Assembly (NCBI GenBank): GCA_963976795.1
Contig: CAXBLT010000018.1
Location: 1-52,025 of the forward strand
Direction of reading: 5' to 3'
DNA length: 52,025 nt
DNA from: UBA7359 sp963976795
GTDB taxonomy: Bacteria; Pseudomonadota; Gammaproteobacteria; Eutrophobiales; Eutrophobiaceae
Positions 33,912 through 41,790 of this stretch are shown here, in pieces. The position numbers and the translations under genes were made by a program. A model generated the notes under the pieces. That model was given only the letters and a program-made list of their open reading frames with translations. It did not search any database and was not told the origin of the DNA. How positions within the stretch are numbered: position 1 is the stretch's first letter; every line of letters starts with the position of its first letter.

Positions 33912-34889
33912 TCAACCCATAAACTCTTTAAATTTCTGGCTTAGTTTCGGTTGGATTAGATAACCGTAACTTTTATGTGGGTTCTTATTGCCTTCGGTAT
34001 TTTCAAACGGGTTGTAGAGTTTTGTGTAGTCTCTTAGTGCATCAGACCGATAGTCTTTAACGTATTTTTTCATACCGTCGAAGAAATCATCTTTCAGGGT
34101 TGAGTCGTGGCAGACGACGTCGCCGTAGGCGGAGAAGTTGTGCCATTTTTTTATGTTGAGTGGATACAGCCTTTGTTGTTCTTCGAGGTTGGTGGACTCG
34201 GCGGAGTTTTTCCAGCGTTCTATTAGCATGAAGTCTCTGAGTTTGTCATCGCCGAGTGGGCTGCCCATGGTGATGAAGTAGTCGACTTTGTTGTTTCTGT
34301 ATTGGGTATATTTTTCTTCGCTACGGTGTGAGAACTTCCATAAGACATCGTAGGAGATAAACGTGCCCATCGAGTGACTGATGATGACGACTTTGTGATT
34401 TTTATCCCATGCTTTCGTCAAGATATCTTCGAGGGGTTGTCTGATTTGTTCGGCGATGAATTGGTCGTTTCTGTATAAACGGACTTCGCGCATGTATTTT
34501 TCGATGACGTTGTCTTTGATGGTTAAGGCGCTTCCGAGGGCATCGACTATGGATAAGCCAAATTTCTTTATATTCGCTTTTGCCCAGCCGTCTTTTTTTA
34601 TGTGCATTTGGTTTTTGAGTCGGCGACGGATGCCGATGACTTTATTAACGTCTTTATTTAAACCGCTGACATAGTCTGTGGTGTCTTCAATATGATCGGG
34701 GATGGCATTCGCCCAATAGGCCGATTTAAAAATATCCGGGTTGGCTTCGAGTTCTTTGGCTAGAGATATTGAGTCGATGCGGATATTTTCAATGAATGCT
34801 TTTTTCCACAAGCGATGTAAATCTGTCATCGGTGGTTTTGCTGCGAGGCCGTGCACAAAGACGATGGTTAATTTTGCAGTATTGACCAT
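33912..34889 (-). CDS. Alpha/beta-hydrolase (lipase/esterase-like) paired with the SIR2-NTPase
   Basis: The 325-residue protein has the oxyanion FVHGLAAKP near the N-terminus and the nucleophile elbow VIISHSMGTF, with the serine at about 173. A following ITMGSPLG strand is typical of PGAP1-like and lipase-like serine hydrolases. The catalytic histidine may lie in the late HKSYGYL segment. There is no signal peptide, so it acts in the cytoplasm or at the inner membrane face. The frame opens at 34907, but the ATG at 34889 is preceded by aaaggag with ideal spacing, so I use it. It precedes the SIR2-NTPase gene in the same direction, suggesting an operon. Substrate is unknown; phospholipid or another ester is possible. 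Confidence 0.8.
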   Translation of the reverse strand: MVNTAKLTIVFVHGLAAKPPMTDLHRLWKKAFIENIRIDSISLAKELEANPDIFKSAYWANAIPDHIEDTTDYVSGLNKDVNKVIGIRRRLKNQMHIKKDGWAKANIKKFGLSIVDALGSALTIKDNVIEKYMREVRLYRNDQFIAEQIRQPLEDILTKAWDKNHKVVIISHSMGTFISYDVLWKFSHRSEEKYTQYRNNKVDYFITMGSPLGDDKLRDFMLIERWKNSAESTNLEEQQRLYPLNIKKWHNFSAYGDVVCHDSTLKDDFFDGMKKYVKDYRSDALRDYTKLYNPFENTEGNKNPHKSYGYLIQPKLSQKFKEFMG

Positions 34890-35186
34890 GATTTCTCCTT
34901 TAATCAATGGTATTTAAATACAAGCTTCTGTGATTTGGTGTGATGTAGGTAAACTAATAACGACCTACTTCGTTGCTATGATGTATGAAGCCCATAGTAA
35001 TACTTATTATAGACTAAGCAATCCTCTATATTGGGTAGGTGTAGTAACATGAACTCTGCTCAAATTAAGGTATATAAAGCGGCCTTTGGCCGTTATCATC
35101 AATAATCAGTGGATGCATGTGCATGAAAATCAAATGACCTTACTGTAGGCGTCTACCAGAGAACAACAATGTAGGTTAAATATAGG
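34890..35186. other. Divergent intergenic region between the hydrolase and cytochrome b561 genes
   Basis: About 300 bases without a convincing gene. A short hairpin (cggcc-ttt-ggccg, near 35080-35092) is present. Promoters for both divergent units must lie here, but I could not assign them. Confidence 0.4.
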
Positions 35187-35756
35187 ATGAGTATAGTAAA
35201 TACAAAAGACAGTTATGGAATCGTCGCAATCCTGTTGCATTGGATTATGGCGATACTGATTGTAGGTTTGTTTGTATTGGGTGTGTACATGGTTGATCTG
35301 GATTACTACAGTAAGTGGTATAACTTGGCACCATGGTGGCATAAGTGTGTGGGGATGCTGGTTTTCTTTTTGTTAATAATCAGAATGATCTGGGTGATGA
35401 TTAACCCGCGACCGGAGCCATTAGTGACTTACAAGCGTTGGGAGATTCTTGCCGCCAGATTTACCCATGCGTTGTTTTATATTCTATTGATATTGATCTG
35501 TATGAGTGGCTATTTTATTACCACAGCCAAGGGTGTCGGTATTGATCTATTTGGTTGGTTTAATATCCCGGCGTTAGGTTCTCTCGATAAAAACCAGGCC
35601 GAACTATCGGGAGAAGTTCATGAAATTGCTGCTTATGTGATGCTGTTATTATTTATGCTACATGTTTGTGCTACAGTAAAGCACCATTTTTTAGATAAAG
35701 ATGCGACATTGGTTCGTATTCTTAAACCCATCAATAAAAAGGAGCGTTCTACGTGA
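35187..35756 (+). CDS. Cytochrome b561 (diheme inner-membrane protein)
   Basis: The 189-residue protein has four transmembrane helices with haem-ligand histidines: LHWIMAILIVG in helix 1, HKCVGMLVFFLL in helix 2, and EIAAYVMLLLFMLHVCATVKHHF at the end. Members move electrons between quinol and periplasmic acceptors. The start has aggatg just upstream. The next gene, yceI, begins within its stop codon, a pairing seen in many proteobacteria. Confidence 0.92.
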   Translation: MSIVNTKDSYGIVAILLHWIMAILIVGLFVLGVYMVDLDYYSKWYNLAPWWHKCVGMLVFFLLIIRMIWVMINPRPEPLVTYKRWEILAARFTHALFYILLILICMSGYFITTAKGVGIDLFGWFNIPALGSLDKNQAELSGEVHEIAAYVMLLLFMLHVCATVKHHFLDKDATLVRILKPINKKERST

Positions 35757-36322
35757 AAGTATTTTCAGTTGCACTATTGGCATTAAGTCTTTTATCAACC
35801 CCGGTAATGGCAGATGAGTATGTGATAGATAAAAAAGGCATGCATGCGTCTATACAGTTCAGGATTATGCATCTTGGTTATAGTTGGCTCTGGGGTCGTT
35901 TTAACGACTTTGATGGTGAGTTTAGTTATGATAAAAACAATATCAGTGCTTCTAAAATAAACGTTACGATTAATACCAGTAGTATTGATACTAATCATGC
36001 AGAGAGAGACAAGCACCTACGCGCTGAAGAGTTTCTTGATGTTGAGCAATTTCCACAATCAAGCTTCGTCAGCACTTCGCTTACAATGAAAGATAACGGG
36101 TCGATTGAATTAAATGGCGATTTCACCTTACGTGGAGTCACCAAGCCGATTACTATCTATATGAGCTATTTGGGTGAAGGTAATGATCCCTGGGGCGGTT
36201 ACCGTGCAGGCTTTGAAGGTACTACAGAACTCGTATTGGCTGATTACGGCATTCTTAAAGACTTAGGCCCCGCATCCAAAAAACTGGACTTGTTTTTGTC
36301 TATTGAAGGCATAAAGAAATAA
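35753..36322 (+). CDS. yceI: YceI-family periplasmic protein
   Basis: The 189-residue precursor has a signal peptide cleaved near PVMA-DEY and a lipocalin-like YceI domain (HASIQFRIMHLGYSWLWGRFNDFDGEF, then LRAEEFLDVEQFPQSSF and FTLRGVTKPI). YceI proteins bind polyisoprenoids such as ubiquinone precursors. The start is GTG, overlapping the cytochrome b561 stop, with aaaggagcg upstream. Co-expression with cytochrome b561 suggests a quinone-related job in the envelope. Confidence 0.93.
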   Translation: MKVFSVALLALSLLSTPVMADEYVIDKKGMHASIQFRIMHLGYSWLWGRFNDFDGEFSYDKNNISASKINVTINTSSIDTNHAERDKHLRAEEFLDVEQFPQSSFVSTSLTMKDNGSIELNGDFTLRGVTKPITIYMSYLGEGNDPWGGYRAGFEGTTELVLADYGILKDLGPASKKLDLFLSIEGIKK

Positions 36323-36625
36323 CTTACTGCACTAACCCATAAGTGGAGTCAGATATGGCTTCATTAATAATTTAGATGAAGAAGGGTGTGAACACAGCCG
36401 CGGCGATGATCATGAACGGCATGGCGTAAAATAGTATTTTGTTGAGGCCCGTCGTACCATTTAACGCAGAGGAAGTTCCAGTAATTATTTTGAAATAAAA
36501 TAATCGACTTATAGTTTTGGCGCATCAAAAATAATGCAATTACACACGCTGTTGTCCAGATGACGATATAGCATAGAAAAATGGGTCCATCTAATTAATG
36601 GCGCTGGAGTCCATTCATTTAGCAA
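36323..36625. other. Intergenic region with a possible membrane-protein remnant
   Basis: On the minus strand, positions 36372-36524 are open for about 50 codons, with no ATG, GTG or TTG ahead of the protein-like part. They end in a hydrophobic tail ILFYAMPFMIIAAAVFTPFF before TAA. It looks like the 3' end of a small membrane-protein gene whose start is lost. Nothing else is recognisable here. Confidence 0.3.
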
Positions 36626-37525
36626 CTAGTTTACTTTTTCCATTGCGACTTCAAACGCATCTTCAAAGTGGAAATAGAGTGGCACGCCCATGCTATACAT
36701 TTTGACTAATAATCCCTGCTGAGTCTGGTACTTGATATCACCAATCGCCAGCGGCCCAATACCAACGGCATTGCTTTTGCTGCCTTTTAAGGCAGCGCCG
36801 TTGTCGTTTAAATTGATCCCGGCGATACCAGCTGGCGGGACGGCATTTAAATCGGCGGCAATCTTGAGTTTGCCCGCGGCTGCGACTTGTTGTTGGTTAA
36901 GGACTTGTACCCCCGCCTTGGCTGTTGCAAAGATCAGGTCGGCATCTTGTAGCAGGTCATCAAGATGATCATTGGCATCACCCTTGACGCCTTCAACGAC
37001 GGTTCCATATCGAGTATTGCAAAATTCTGCGACGAGATTGGCTTTGTCTGCGGCACGTCCGAGTATGGTTACCTTGGCACCAAGTTTTGCTGCCAATACA
37101 GCGGCGGAAGCACCAACAGGGCCGGTACCTCCTAACACCAGTAGGTTTTGTCCTTTTAGGTCTTCGTTATGTCTTACCTTGAGTTGATGTGAAACAGTGG
37201 CGACCATCGCTGCGGAGGTGGTGAATGCACCACTGGGATCGGTGAGTATTGATATTTCAAATGGTGGCAGCATGGCTGTTTTCGCAGCATTGAACATATC
37301 CATAGCCAAATGCATGTCTCTACCACCGATAAATATCCCTGTGCGTTTTAGACTTTTAGGCCCTCTTGAGAATATGGTGTCTTGCACTATGGTGGCTACT
37401 TCGTCCAATTCAACGCCTAAATAAGGCATGGCATGCCAACCCGCGTCAAATGCCATGTTGACATCAAAGGCACTGAGGTTTTTTTCGGGGGTGATCATGT
37501 GTAAAAGGTATGGTTTTTCCATCAT
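36626..37525 (-). CDS. NAD(P)-dependent methylene-tetrahydromethanopterin dehydrogenase-like protein (MtdB-like)
   Basis: The 299-residue protein matches the MtdB layout. It has an N-terminal catalytic part with DTIFSRGPKSL and GIFIGGRDM, then a Rossmann domain with VLGGTGPVGASAA (nucleotide-binding) and a late ADLNAVPPAGI. MtdB oxidises methylene-H4MPT during formaldehyde oxidation in methylotrophs. No other H4MPT genes are in the window, so pathway membership is not shown. I use the ATG at 37525, which has aaggg 6 bases upstream. The frame from 37558 adds eleven residues. The neighbours (yceI, yaaA) give no functional clue. Confidence 0.75.
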   Translation of the reverse strand: MMEKPYLLHMITPEKNLSAFDVNMAFDAGWHAMPYLGVELDEVATIVQDTIFSRGPKSLKRTGIFIGGRDMHLAMDMFNAAKTAMLPPFEISILTDPSGAFTTSAAMVATVSHQLKVRHNEDLKGQNLLVLGGTGPVGASAAVLAAKLGAKVTILGRAADKANLVAEFCNTRYGTVVEGVKGDANDHLDDLLQDADLIFATAKAGVQVLNQQQVAAAGKLKIAADLNAVPPAGIAGINLNDNGAALKGSKSNAVGIGPLAIGDIKYQTQQGLLVKMYSMGVPLYFHFEDAFEVAMEKVN

Positions 37526-37688
37526 TATGACCCTTGAGTATTGTATGGGTGAAGGCAAACTCTAATAGCTTAGATAATACACTATTAAAGCTGTCGTATT
37601 TTAAGGTGGAAGTGATTAGAAATTTATTATTAATATTGGGTAGGTTAACATCATGAATTGTATTGATTACTGAGGAATATTTAGTTTA

Positions 37689-38459
37689 ATGCTAATAGTT
37701 ATATCTCCGGCCAAGACTCTGGATTTTGAGACTGCACCGATGACGACGGATCACACGCAGCCTGAATTTTTGAAAGATTCCAGGCAATTGGTATCTGAGT
37801 TAAAAAAGCTTGCCCCACATGAGGTTTCATCTTTGATGAAGCTCAGTGATAAGCTCGGCACGCTCAATTATATGCGGTTTAATGATTGGAAAACGCCATT
37901 TACCCTGGACAATGCTAAACAGGCATTGCTGGCTTTCAAGGGTGATGTCTATACCGGTATCGATGTAGATAGCTTTAGTAGCCGAGATCTCAAGTTTGCA
38001 CAAGATCACCTAAGGATATTATCCGGGCTCTATGGCGTGCTTAGACCGCTAGATCTGATCCAGGCCTATAGATTGGAAATGGGGACTAAATTTGAAAATA
38101 AGAAGGGCAAGGATCTATACGAATTCTGGAATACAAAAATCACCGATCAAATCAATAAAGAACTTACGGCGAGTAAAAGCAAGGTATTAATCAATCTTGC
38201 ATCGAACGAATACTTTAAGTCGATCCATGCTAATGATATCAAGGCAGAGATTATAGTCCCCGTATTCAAGGATTACAGTAAAGGCCAATATAAGATAATC
38301 AGCTTTTTTGCCAAGAAGGCGCGAGGTCTTATGAGCGCTTATATAATCAAGAACAGGTTAAAGGATCCGGAAGCGATTAAGACCTTTAACGTGGATGGCT
38401 ATAAGTTTTATAAATCTGAGTCCAGTGAAACAAACTGGGTATTTCGGCGTAAAAAATAG
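37689..38459 (+). CDS. yaaA: Peroxide stress protein YaaA (DUF328 family)
   Basis: The 256-residue cytosolic protein opens with MLIVISPAKTLDFE and contains YTGIDV, LSGLYGVLRPLDLIQAYRLEMGT and LINLASNEYFKSI. These are hallmark segments of YaaA, which limits intracellular iron and protects against hydrogen peroxide in E. coli. Length is normal. It appears to be a single-gene unit. Confidence 0.95.
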   Translation: MLIVISPAKTLDFETAPMTTDHTQPEFLKDSRQLVSELKKLAPHEVSSLMKLSDKLGTLNYMRFNDWKTPFTLDNAKQALLAFKGDVYTGIDVDSFSSRDLKFAQDHLRILSGLYGVLRPLDLIQAYRLEMGTKFENKKGKDLYEFWNTKITDQINKELTASKSKVLINLASNEYFKSIHANDIKAEIIVPVFKDYSKGQYKIISFFAKKARGLMSAYIIKNRLKDPEAIKTFNVDGYKFYKSESSETNWVFRRKK

Positions 38460-38482
38460 TGAGTGAGATAACAGCCTAAGCC

Positions 38483-38544
38483 CATTTTTATACCCTATAT
38501 GGGGTATATTTAAATAAAAATACCTGCCCCATATAGGGTATAAA
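38483..38544. repeat. Perfect 20-bp inverted repeat with 22-nt spacer
   Basis: The left arm (38483-38502) tttttataccctatatgggg is the exact reverse complement of the right arm (38525-38544). Each arm is itself a near palindrome (ataccc-tatat-ggggtat). The T-run lies before and the A-run after the hairpin on both strands, the reverse of a terminator. It lies 42 bp before the diguanylate cyclase start and 24 bp after yaaA. The G-tract palindrome recalls operators of CsoR/RcnR-family metal sensors; that link is only a resemblance. Confidence 0.9.
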
Positions 38545-38585
38545 AATAGATGGAGGTGCGTAGAAAGTAGTGGTAGGCTGAAATT

Positions 38586-39620
38586 ATGCTTATCAAAGAA
38601 CCTGATCATAATTCAATGATGACAATTGATGTAATCGGGCTCAATTCGCTTCAGGACTTTCGAAATCGCATCTGGATGATTCTGGGCTGGGCGGCAGTGC
38701 CCTTTCTATTGCCATTCTCGATCGAGCATTTCATACAGAATCGTTATTGGTCCGCACTAATAGGGTTAACAGTAATGTTGATACTTTCTGTTAATTCATT
38801 CTCACTCTTTAAACGGCATAAGCAGTTAGTGCCTTTTTGGTTGTTTTATCTCTTCTTGTTAATGTCATTGGTTTATATGATCCAGGCTATGGGGCCAATG
38901 ATCTTGTTTTGGTGTTTCCCTACCTTATTTGTTATAGGTTTTGTCACCGAACGGATAATAGCCAGAACGATGACAGTAATTAGCCTGCTTATCTTAATTC
39001 CGTTCGCTTTTTACATTTCAAATGTTGAATTAGCGAGCCGCTTTGTTTTCACATTATGTATGATTTGTTTTTTCAGCGACATTCTTGTTGGCTACCTTAT
39101 TAAATTACAAGAAAAATTATCCCTGCTTGCAATCCATGACCCATTGACTAATGCATTGAATCGCAGGCAATTAGATTCTTATCTATCAGAAGCAATAGAG
39201 GAAACAAAACGCGATTTTGGTCCCGCGAGTCTGGTACTACTTGATATTGATCACTTCAAAAATATTAATGATACGCTTGGTCATAAAGCAGGTGATGATG
39301 TTTTAAAAGACGTGGTTAATATACTTCATCATAGACAGCGAAGACTGGATCATGTTTTCCGTATTGGCGGAGAAGAGTTTTTAATTTTATTAAGAAATAC
39401 CGAGCTTCAGCATGCAATCACAATGGCAGAAAGCCTGCGCAAGTACATGGAAGATAATGAGTTAGTTGCGGGGCAATCTATAACGATTAGTTTAGGCGTG
39501 GTTGAATACAACTCAGGCGAGAGTTCTAATGAGTGGCTTGCTCGTGTCGACAGTAATCTTTACGAAGCAAAAAACCTTGGTCGTAATCGTGTTTATCCTG
39601 AGCCTATTGCAATAGGCTAG
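38586..39620 (+). CDS. Diguanylate cyclase with N-terminal membrane domain
   Basis: The 344-residue protein has about five to six transmembrane helices (residues about 30-175) and a C-terminal GGDEF domain (about 180-340). The active site is GGEEF in RIGGEEFLILL. The residues RRLD five positions before it form an intact RxxD product-inhibition site. The family motifs DPLTNALNRR and DIDHFKNINDTLGHKAGDD are present. It should make cyclic di-GMP in response to an unknown membrane signal. Start choice is uncertain (38586, or the ATG pair near 38616). A perfect inverted repeat lies just upstream. Confidence 0.93.
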   Translation: MLIKEPDHNSMMTIDVIGLNSLQDFRNRIWMILGWAAVPFLLPFSIEHFIQNRYWSALIGLTVMLILSVNSFSLFKRHKQLVPFWLFYLFLLMSLVYMIQAMGPMILFWCFPTLFVIGFVTERIIARTMTVISLLILIPFAFYISNVELASRFVFTLCMICFFSDILVGYLIKLQEKLSLLAIHDPLTNALNRRQLDSYLSEAIEETKRDFGPASLVLLDIDHFKNINDTLGHKAGDDVLKDVVNILHHRQRRLDHVFRIGGEEFLILLRNTELQHAITMAESLRKYMEDNELVAGQSITISLGVVEYNSGESSNEWLARVDSNLYEAKNLGRNRVYPEPIAIG

Positions 39621-39926
39621 TACCAGGGCTCCTCTATCGTATTTGGCATATAGATCAAAAACCGGGATTTCTAGTGAGACGAGAGAGGCTTCTATACGTA
39701 GCGAAAGTTCATTCCATTCAAGCCTAACCCTCTCTCTATCTTATGAATTTTTCTTAGTATTAAGCCGCTCTCAATTCGATGGTTTAGAATCATGTATTAT
39801 TTGAAATTGTTTCAATTTACGTTATTCAATTCTAAGTGTATCGATAAGACTCGGTCAAAATTAAAAAATAGAAGACAGAGATAAATCTATGCTATAGATA
39901 TTTATAACAACGACGAGGAAGATCTA
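39621..39926. other. Intergenic region between diguanylate cyclase and SDR genes
   Basis: No gene is visible. A bulged stem (gagagaggctt with aagcc-taac-cctctctc, about 39683-39738) may end the upstream transcript. A small palindrome ttgaaa-ttg-tttcaa near 39805 could be a regulator site for the SDR gene. Both are weak. Confidence 0.3.
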
Positions 39927-40721
39927 ATGAAAAATTTTAAAGAGGCTTATGGAGATTGGGCATTGGTAACGGGCGCTTCTTCCGGTATTGGCGAAGTCTT
40001 CAGTCGTAAGTTAGCGGCTGTAGGAATGAATGTTGTATTAGTAGCTCGTCGAAAGGATAGATTAAGTAAGATCGCGAAAGAATTGAATGATGCGCATCAC
40101 ATCCAGACCCGTATAGTTTGTGCAGACTTATCGAATGAGGAAGAAACCAAGGGTGTTGTTGCCGCGGTAGCTGATTTAGAGATAGGCCTATTAGTGAACA
40201 ACGCAGGGATTCTAAATACGGGAAATTTTCTGGATAATAACCTGGAAGATGAAATCAGGCTGATCAACACAAATTGTAAATCATACATTATCTTGACGCA
40301 TGGGCTAGGTAATAAGATGCGGGAGAGAAATCGAGGAGCATTAATATTTTTATCTTCTTTGACCGCTGTTTCTGCTATATCTCGTTGGGCTAATTATGCT
40401 GCTTCAAAAGGATTTGATTTACAGTTTGCCGAAGCAATAGATGCTGAATTGAAGGATTATAATATAGATGTCATGGCCTTGTGTCCGGGTTTGACACATA
40501 CTGAATTGGTAAAAATATCAAAGTTTAATAATCCAATGACGATGAACGCTGATGTTGTTGTTGATATCGCTTTGAAAAAACTAGGTAAAACTAATTTGGT
40601 CGTGCCAGGCCTTATGAATAAAATTAATTTCTTTTCGACACGAATTAATCCACGCATGATTAATACCAGGATATTTTCATCCGTTGTAAAACCTACCCAA
40701 GAAGCAGATCTCAAAAAGTAA
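39927..40721 (+). CDS. Short-chain dehydrogenase/reductase
   Basis: The 264-residue protein has the Rossmann motif TGASSGIG at 15-22, ARRKDRL after the second strand (favouring NADPH), NNAG at 91-94, and the catalytic triad S144, Y157 and K161 (YAASK). It is a classical SDR. The substrate cannot be assigned. The start is preceded by gaggaagat. An AhpD-like gene follows 137 bp later in the same direction. Confidence 0.9.
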   Translation: MKNFKEAYGDWALVTGASSGIGEVFSRKLAAVGMNVVLVARRKDRLSKIAKELNDAHHIQTRIVCADLSNEEETKGVVAAVADLEIGLLVNNAGILNTGNFLDNNLEDEIRLINTNCKSYIILTHGLGNKMRERNRGALIFLSSLTAVSAISRWANYAASKGFDLQFAEAIDAELKDYNIDVMALCPGLTHTELVKISKFNNPMTMNADVVVDIALKKLGKTNLVVPGLMNKINFFSTRINPRMINTRIFSSVVKPTQEADLKK

Positions 40722-40774
40722 GCTGTTGAATTTAGAGTTGTTTTATCGTTTTAAAATAATTCTTGTAATTTAGT

Positions 40775-40784
40775 ACCGTTCGGT
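40775..40784. promoter_or_regulatory. Short palindrome ahead of the AhpD-like gene
   Basis: The sequence accg-tt-cggt, 75 bp before the next start codon, is a compact inverted repeat of the type bound by TetR-family repressors. No such regulator is encoded nearby. This is a weak call. Confidence 0.2.
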
Positions 40785-40858
40785 CCAAAATAATGCGCAT
40801 AAATTATGGTTGTTAAAACAGCCCTTTTTAAAATCTGAATTTATCCGAGGAATTAAAA

Positions 40859-41395
40859 ATGAAATTTGAGTTGTATACAAAAGATAATGCGCCGGAAGAG
40901 AGCAAACCTTTATTGAAAGATTCACTAGAGCTTTTTGGTTTTGTGCCTAACTTGCATGGGGTCATGGCAGAAGTGCCAGGTATGCTGTCTACATATAAAG
41001 ATCTGCATAATGCGTTTCAGGCAACAAGTTTTGATAAAGAAGAGTTAACAGTAGTTTGGCAAACGATAAATATTGAACATGAATGTCATTATTGTGTCCC
41101 CGCTCATACTGGTATCGCGCATATGATGAAGGTAGACACTGCGATTATTAATGCGCTTGTCAATAAAACAGAAATGCCTACGAAGAAATTACAGGCTCTA
41201 CACGAAACAACTTTAGCCTTAGTACGTAATCGAGGTCATTTAAGTGATTCGGAATTAAATACATTTATTGAAGCAGGTTATGAAAAACGAAACTTATTAG
41301 AAATTATATTAGGGCTTTCGCAAAAAGTGATGAGTAATTATGTCAATCATTTAGCTGAAACACCGGTAGACGAACCATTTTTACCCTATGTTTAA
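40859..41395 (+). CDS. Carboxymuconolactone decarboxylase-family (AhpD-like) protein
   Basis: The 178-residue cytosolic protein has the AhpD-type redox motif CHYC at 76-79 followed by H83 (EHECHYCVPAHT). In AhpD these cysteines reduce hydroperoxides or a peroxiredoxin partner. The sequence belongs to the broad CMD family rather than true decarboxylases. The atg is preceded by gaggaatt. It may be cotranscribed with the preceding SDR gene, although the gap contains a palindrome. Confidence 0.88.
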   Translation: MKFELYTKDNAPEESKPLLKDSLELFGFVPNLHGVMAEVPGMLSTYKDLHNAFQATSFDKEELTVVWQTINIEHECHYCVPAHTGIAHMMKVDTAIINALVNKTEMPTKKLQALHETTLALVRNRGHLSDSELNTFIEAGYEKRNLLEIILGLSQKVMSNYVNHLAETPVDEPFLPYV

Positions 41396-41521
41396 GATGT
41401 TGTAATCCAAGAGTAAATTCTACGGCGATATTTTGAGATAACAGTGCATCCCGTGCACCGTTTAATAGCTGATTGCACCAAAAAAAACATAACAAGTTTA
41501 AGAGTAAAGTTATAGGAAAGT

Positions 41522-41722
41522 TTGAGTCGTTCTAAGTTGCTGTTTTAAATGCTTAATTTTAATTTCTCATGTAAACGAATGTTGGCATCTCATTTGCTCT
41601 ATTTTTATATGAGAGTTTATTAGTGTAAAGATAGATGTTTTTTATTGATTAACATCTGAACTTCTCAATCATTTCTCTAACCCTTAATCTGGACGGAGGA
41701 CCCTCTCCTCCGTCATTTTTTT
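41522..41722 (+). ncRNA. Candidate small RNA or leader ending in a strong terminator
   Basis: The 395-base gap before the thioredoxin-like gene has no reading frame. It holds a possible promoter: ttgagt (41522-41527), a 17-base spacer, then ttaaat (41545-41550). A perfect 9-bp terminator follows at 41692-41722. A second inverted repeat (agatgtt / aacatct) lies near 41632-41656. A transcript of about 165 nt would fit a small RNA or an attenuated leader. No known RNA family is recognised. Confidence 0.35.
41692..41722 (+). terminator. Strong intrinsic terminator upstream of the thioredoxin-like gene
   Basis: A perfect stem gacggagga / tcctccgtc with the loop ccctc is followed by a run of seven Ts. 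It lies almost 300 bases after the last upstream gene, so it probably ends a different, non-coding transcript. Confidence 0.85.
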
Positions 41723-41790
41723 GTGTGATAGTAGATAGTAGTCATTATGGTAAACTAGCGTTTCCAGTAACGAATATTTTTCTATTTATC

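Noticed and set aside
35028..37646. A shared string atattgggtaggt upstream of both the cytochrome b561 and yaaA genes.
   Set aside because: A 13-base match between two places in a 52-kb window is expected by chance, and the flanks agree only loosely.
38483..38544. The 20-bp inverted repeat as a bidirectional terminator of yaaA.
   Set aside because: T-runs precede and A-runs follow the hairpin on both strands, the reverse of what an intrinsic terminator needs.
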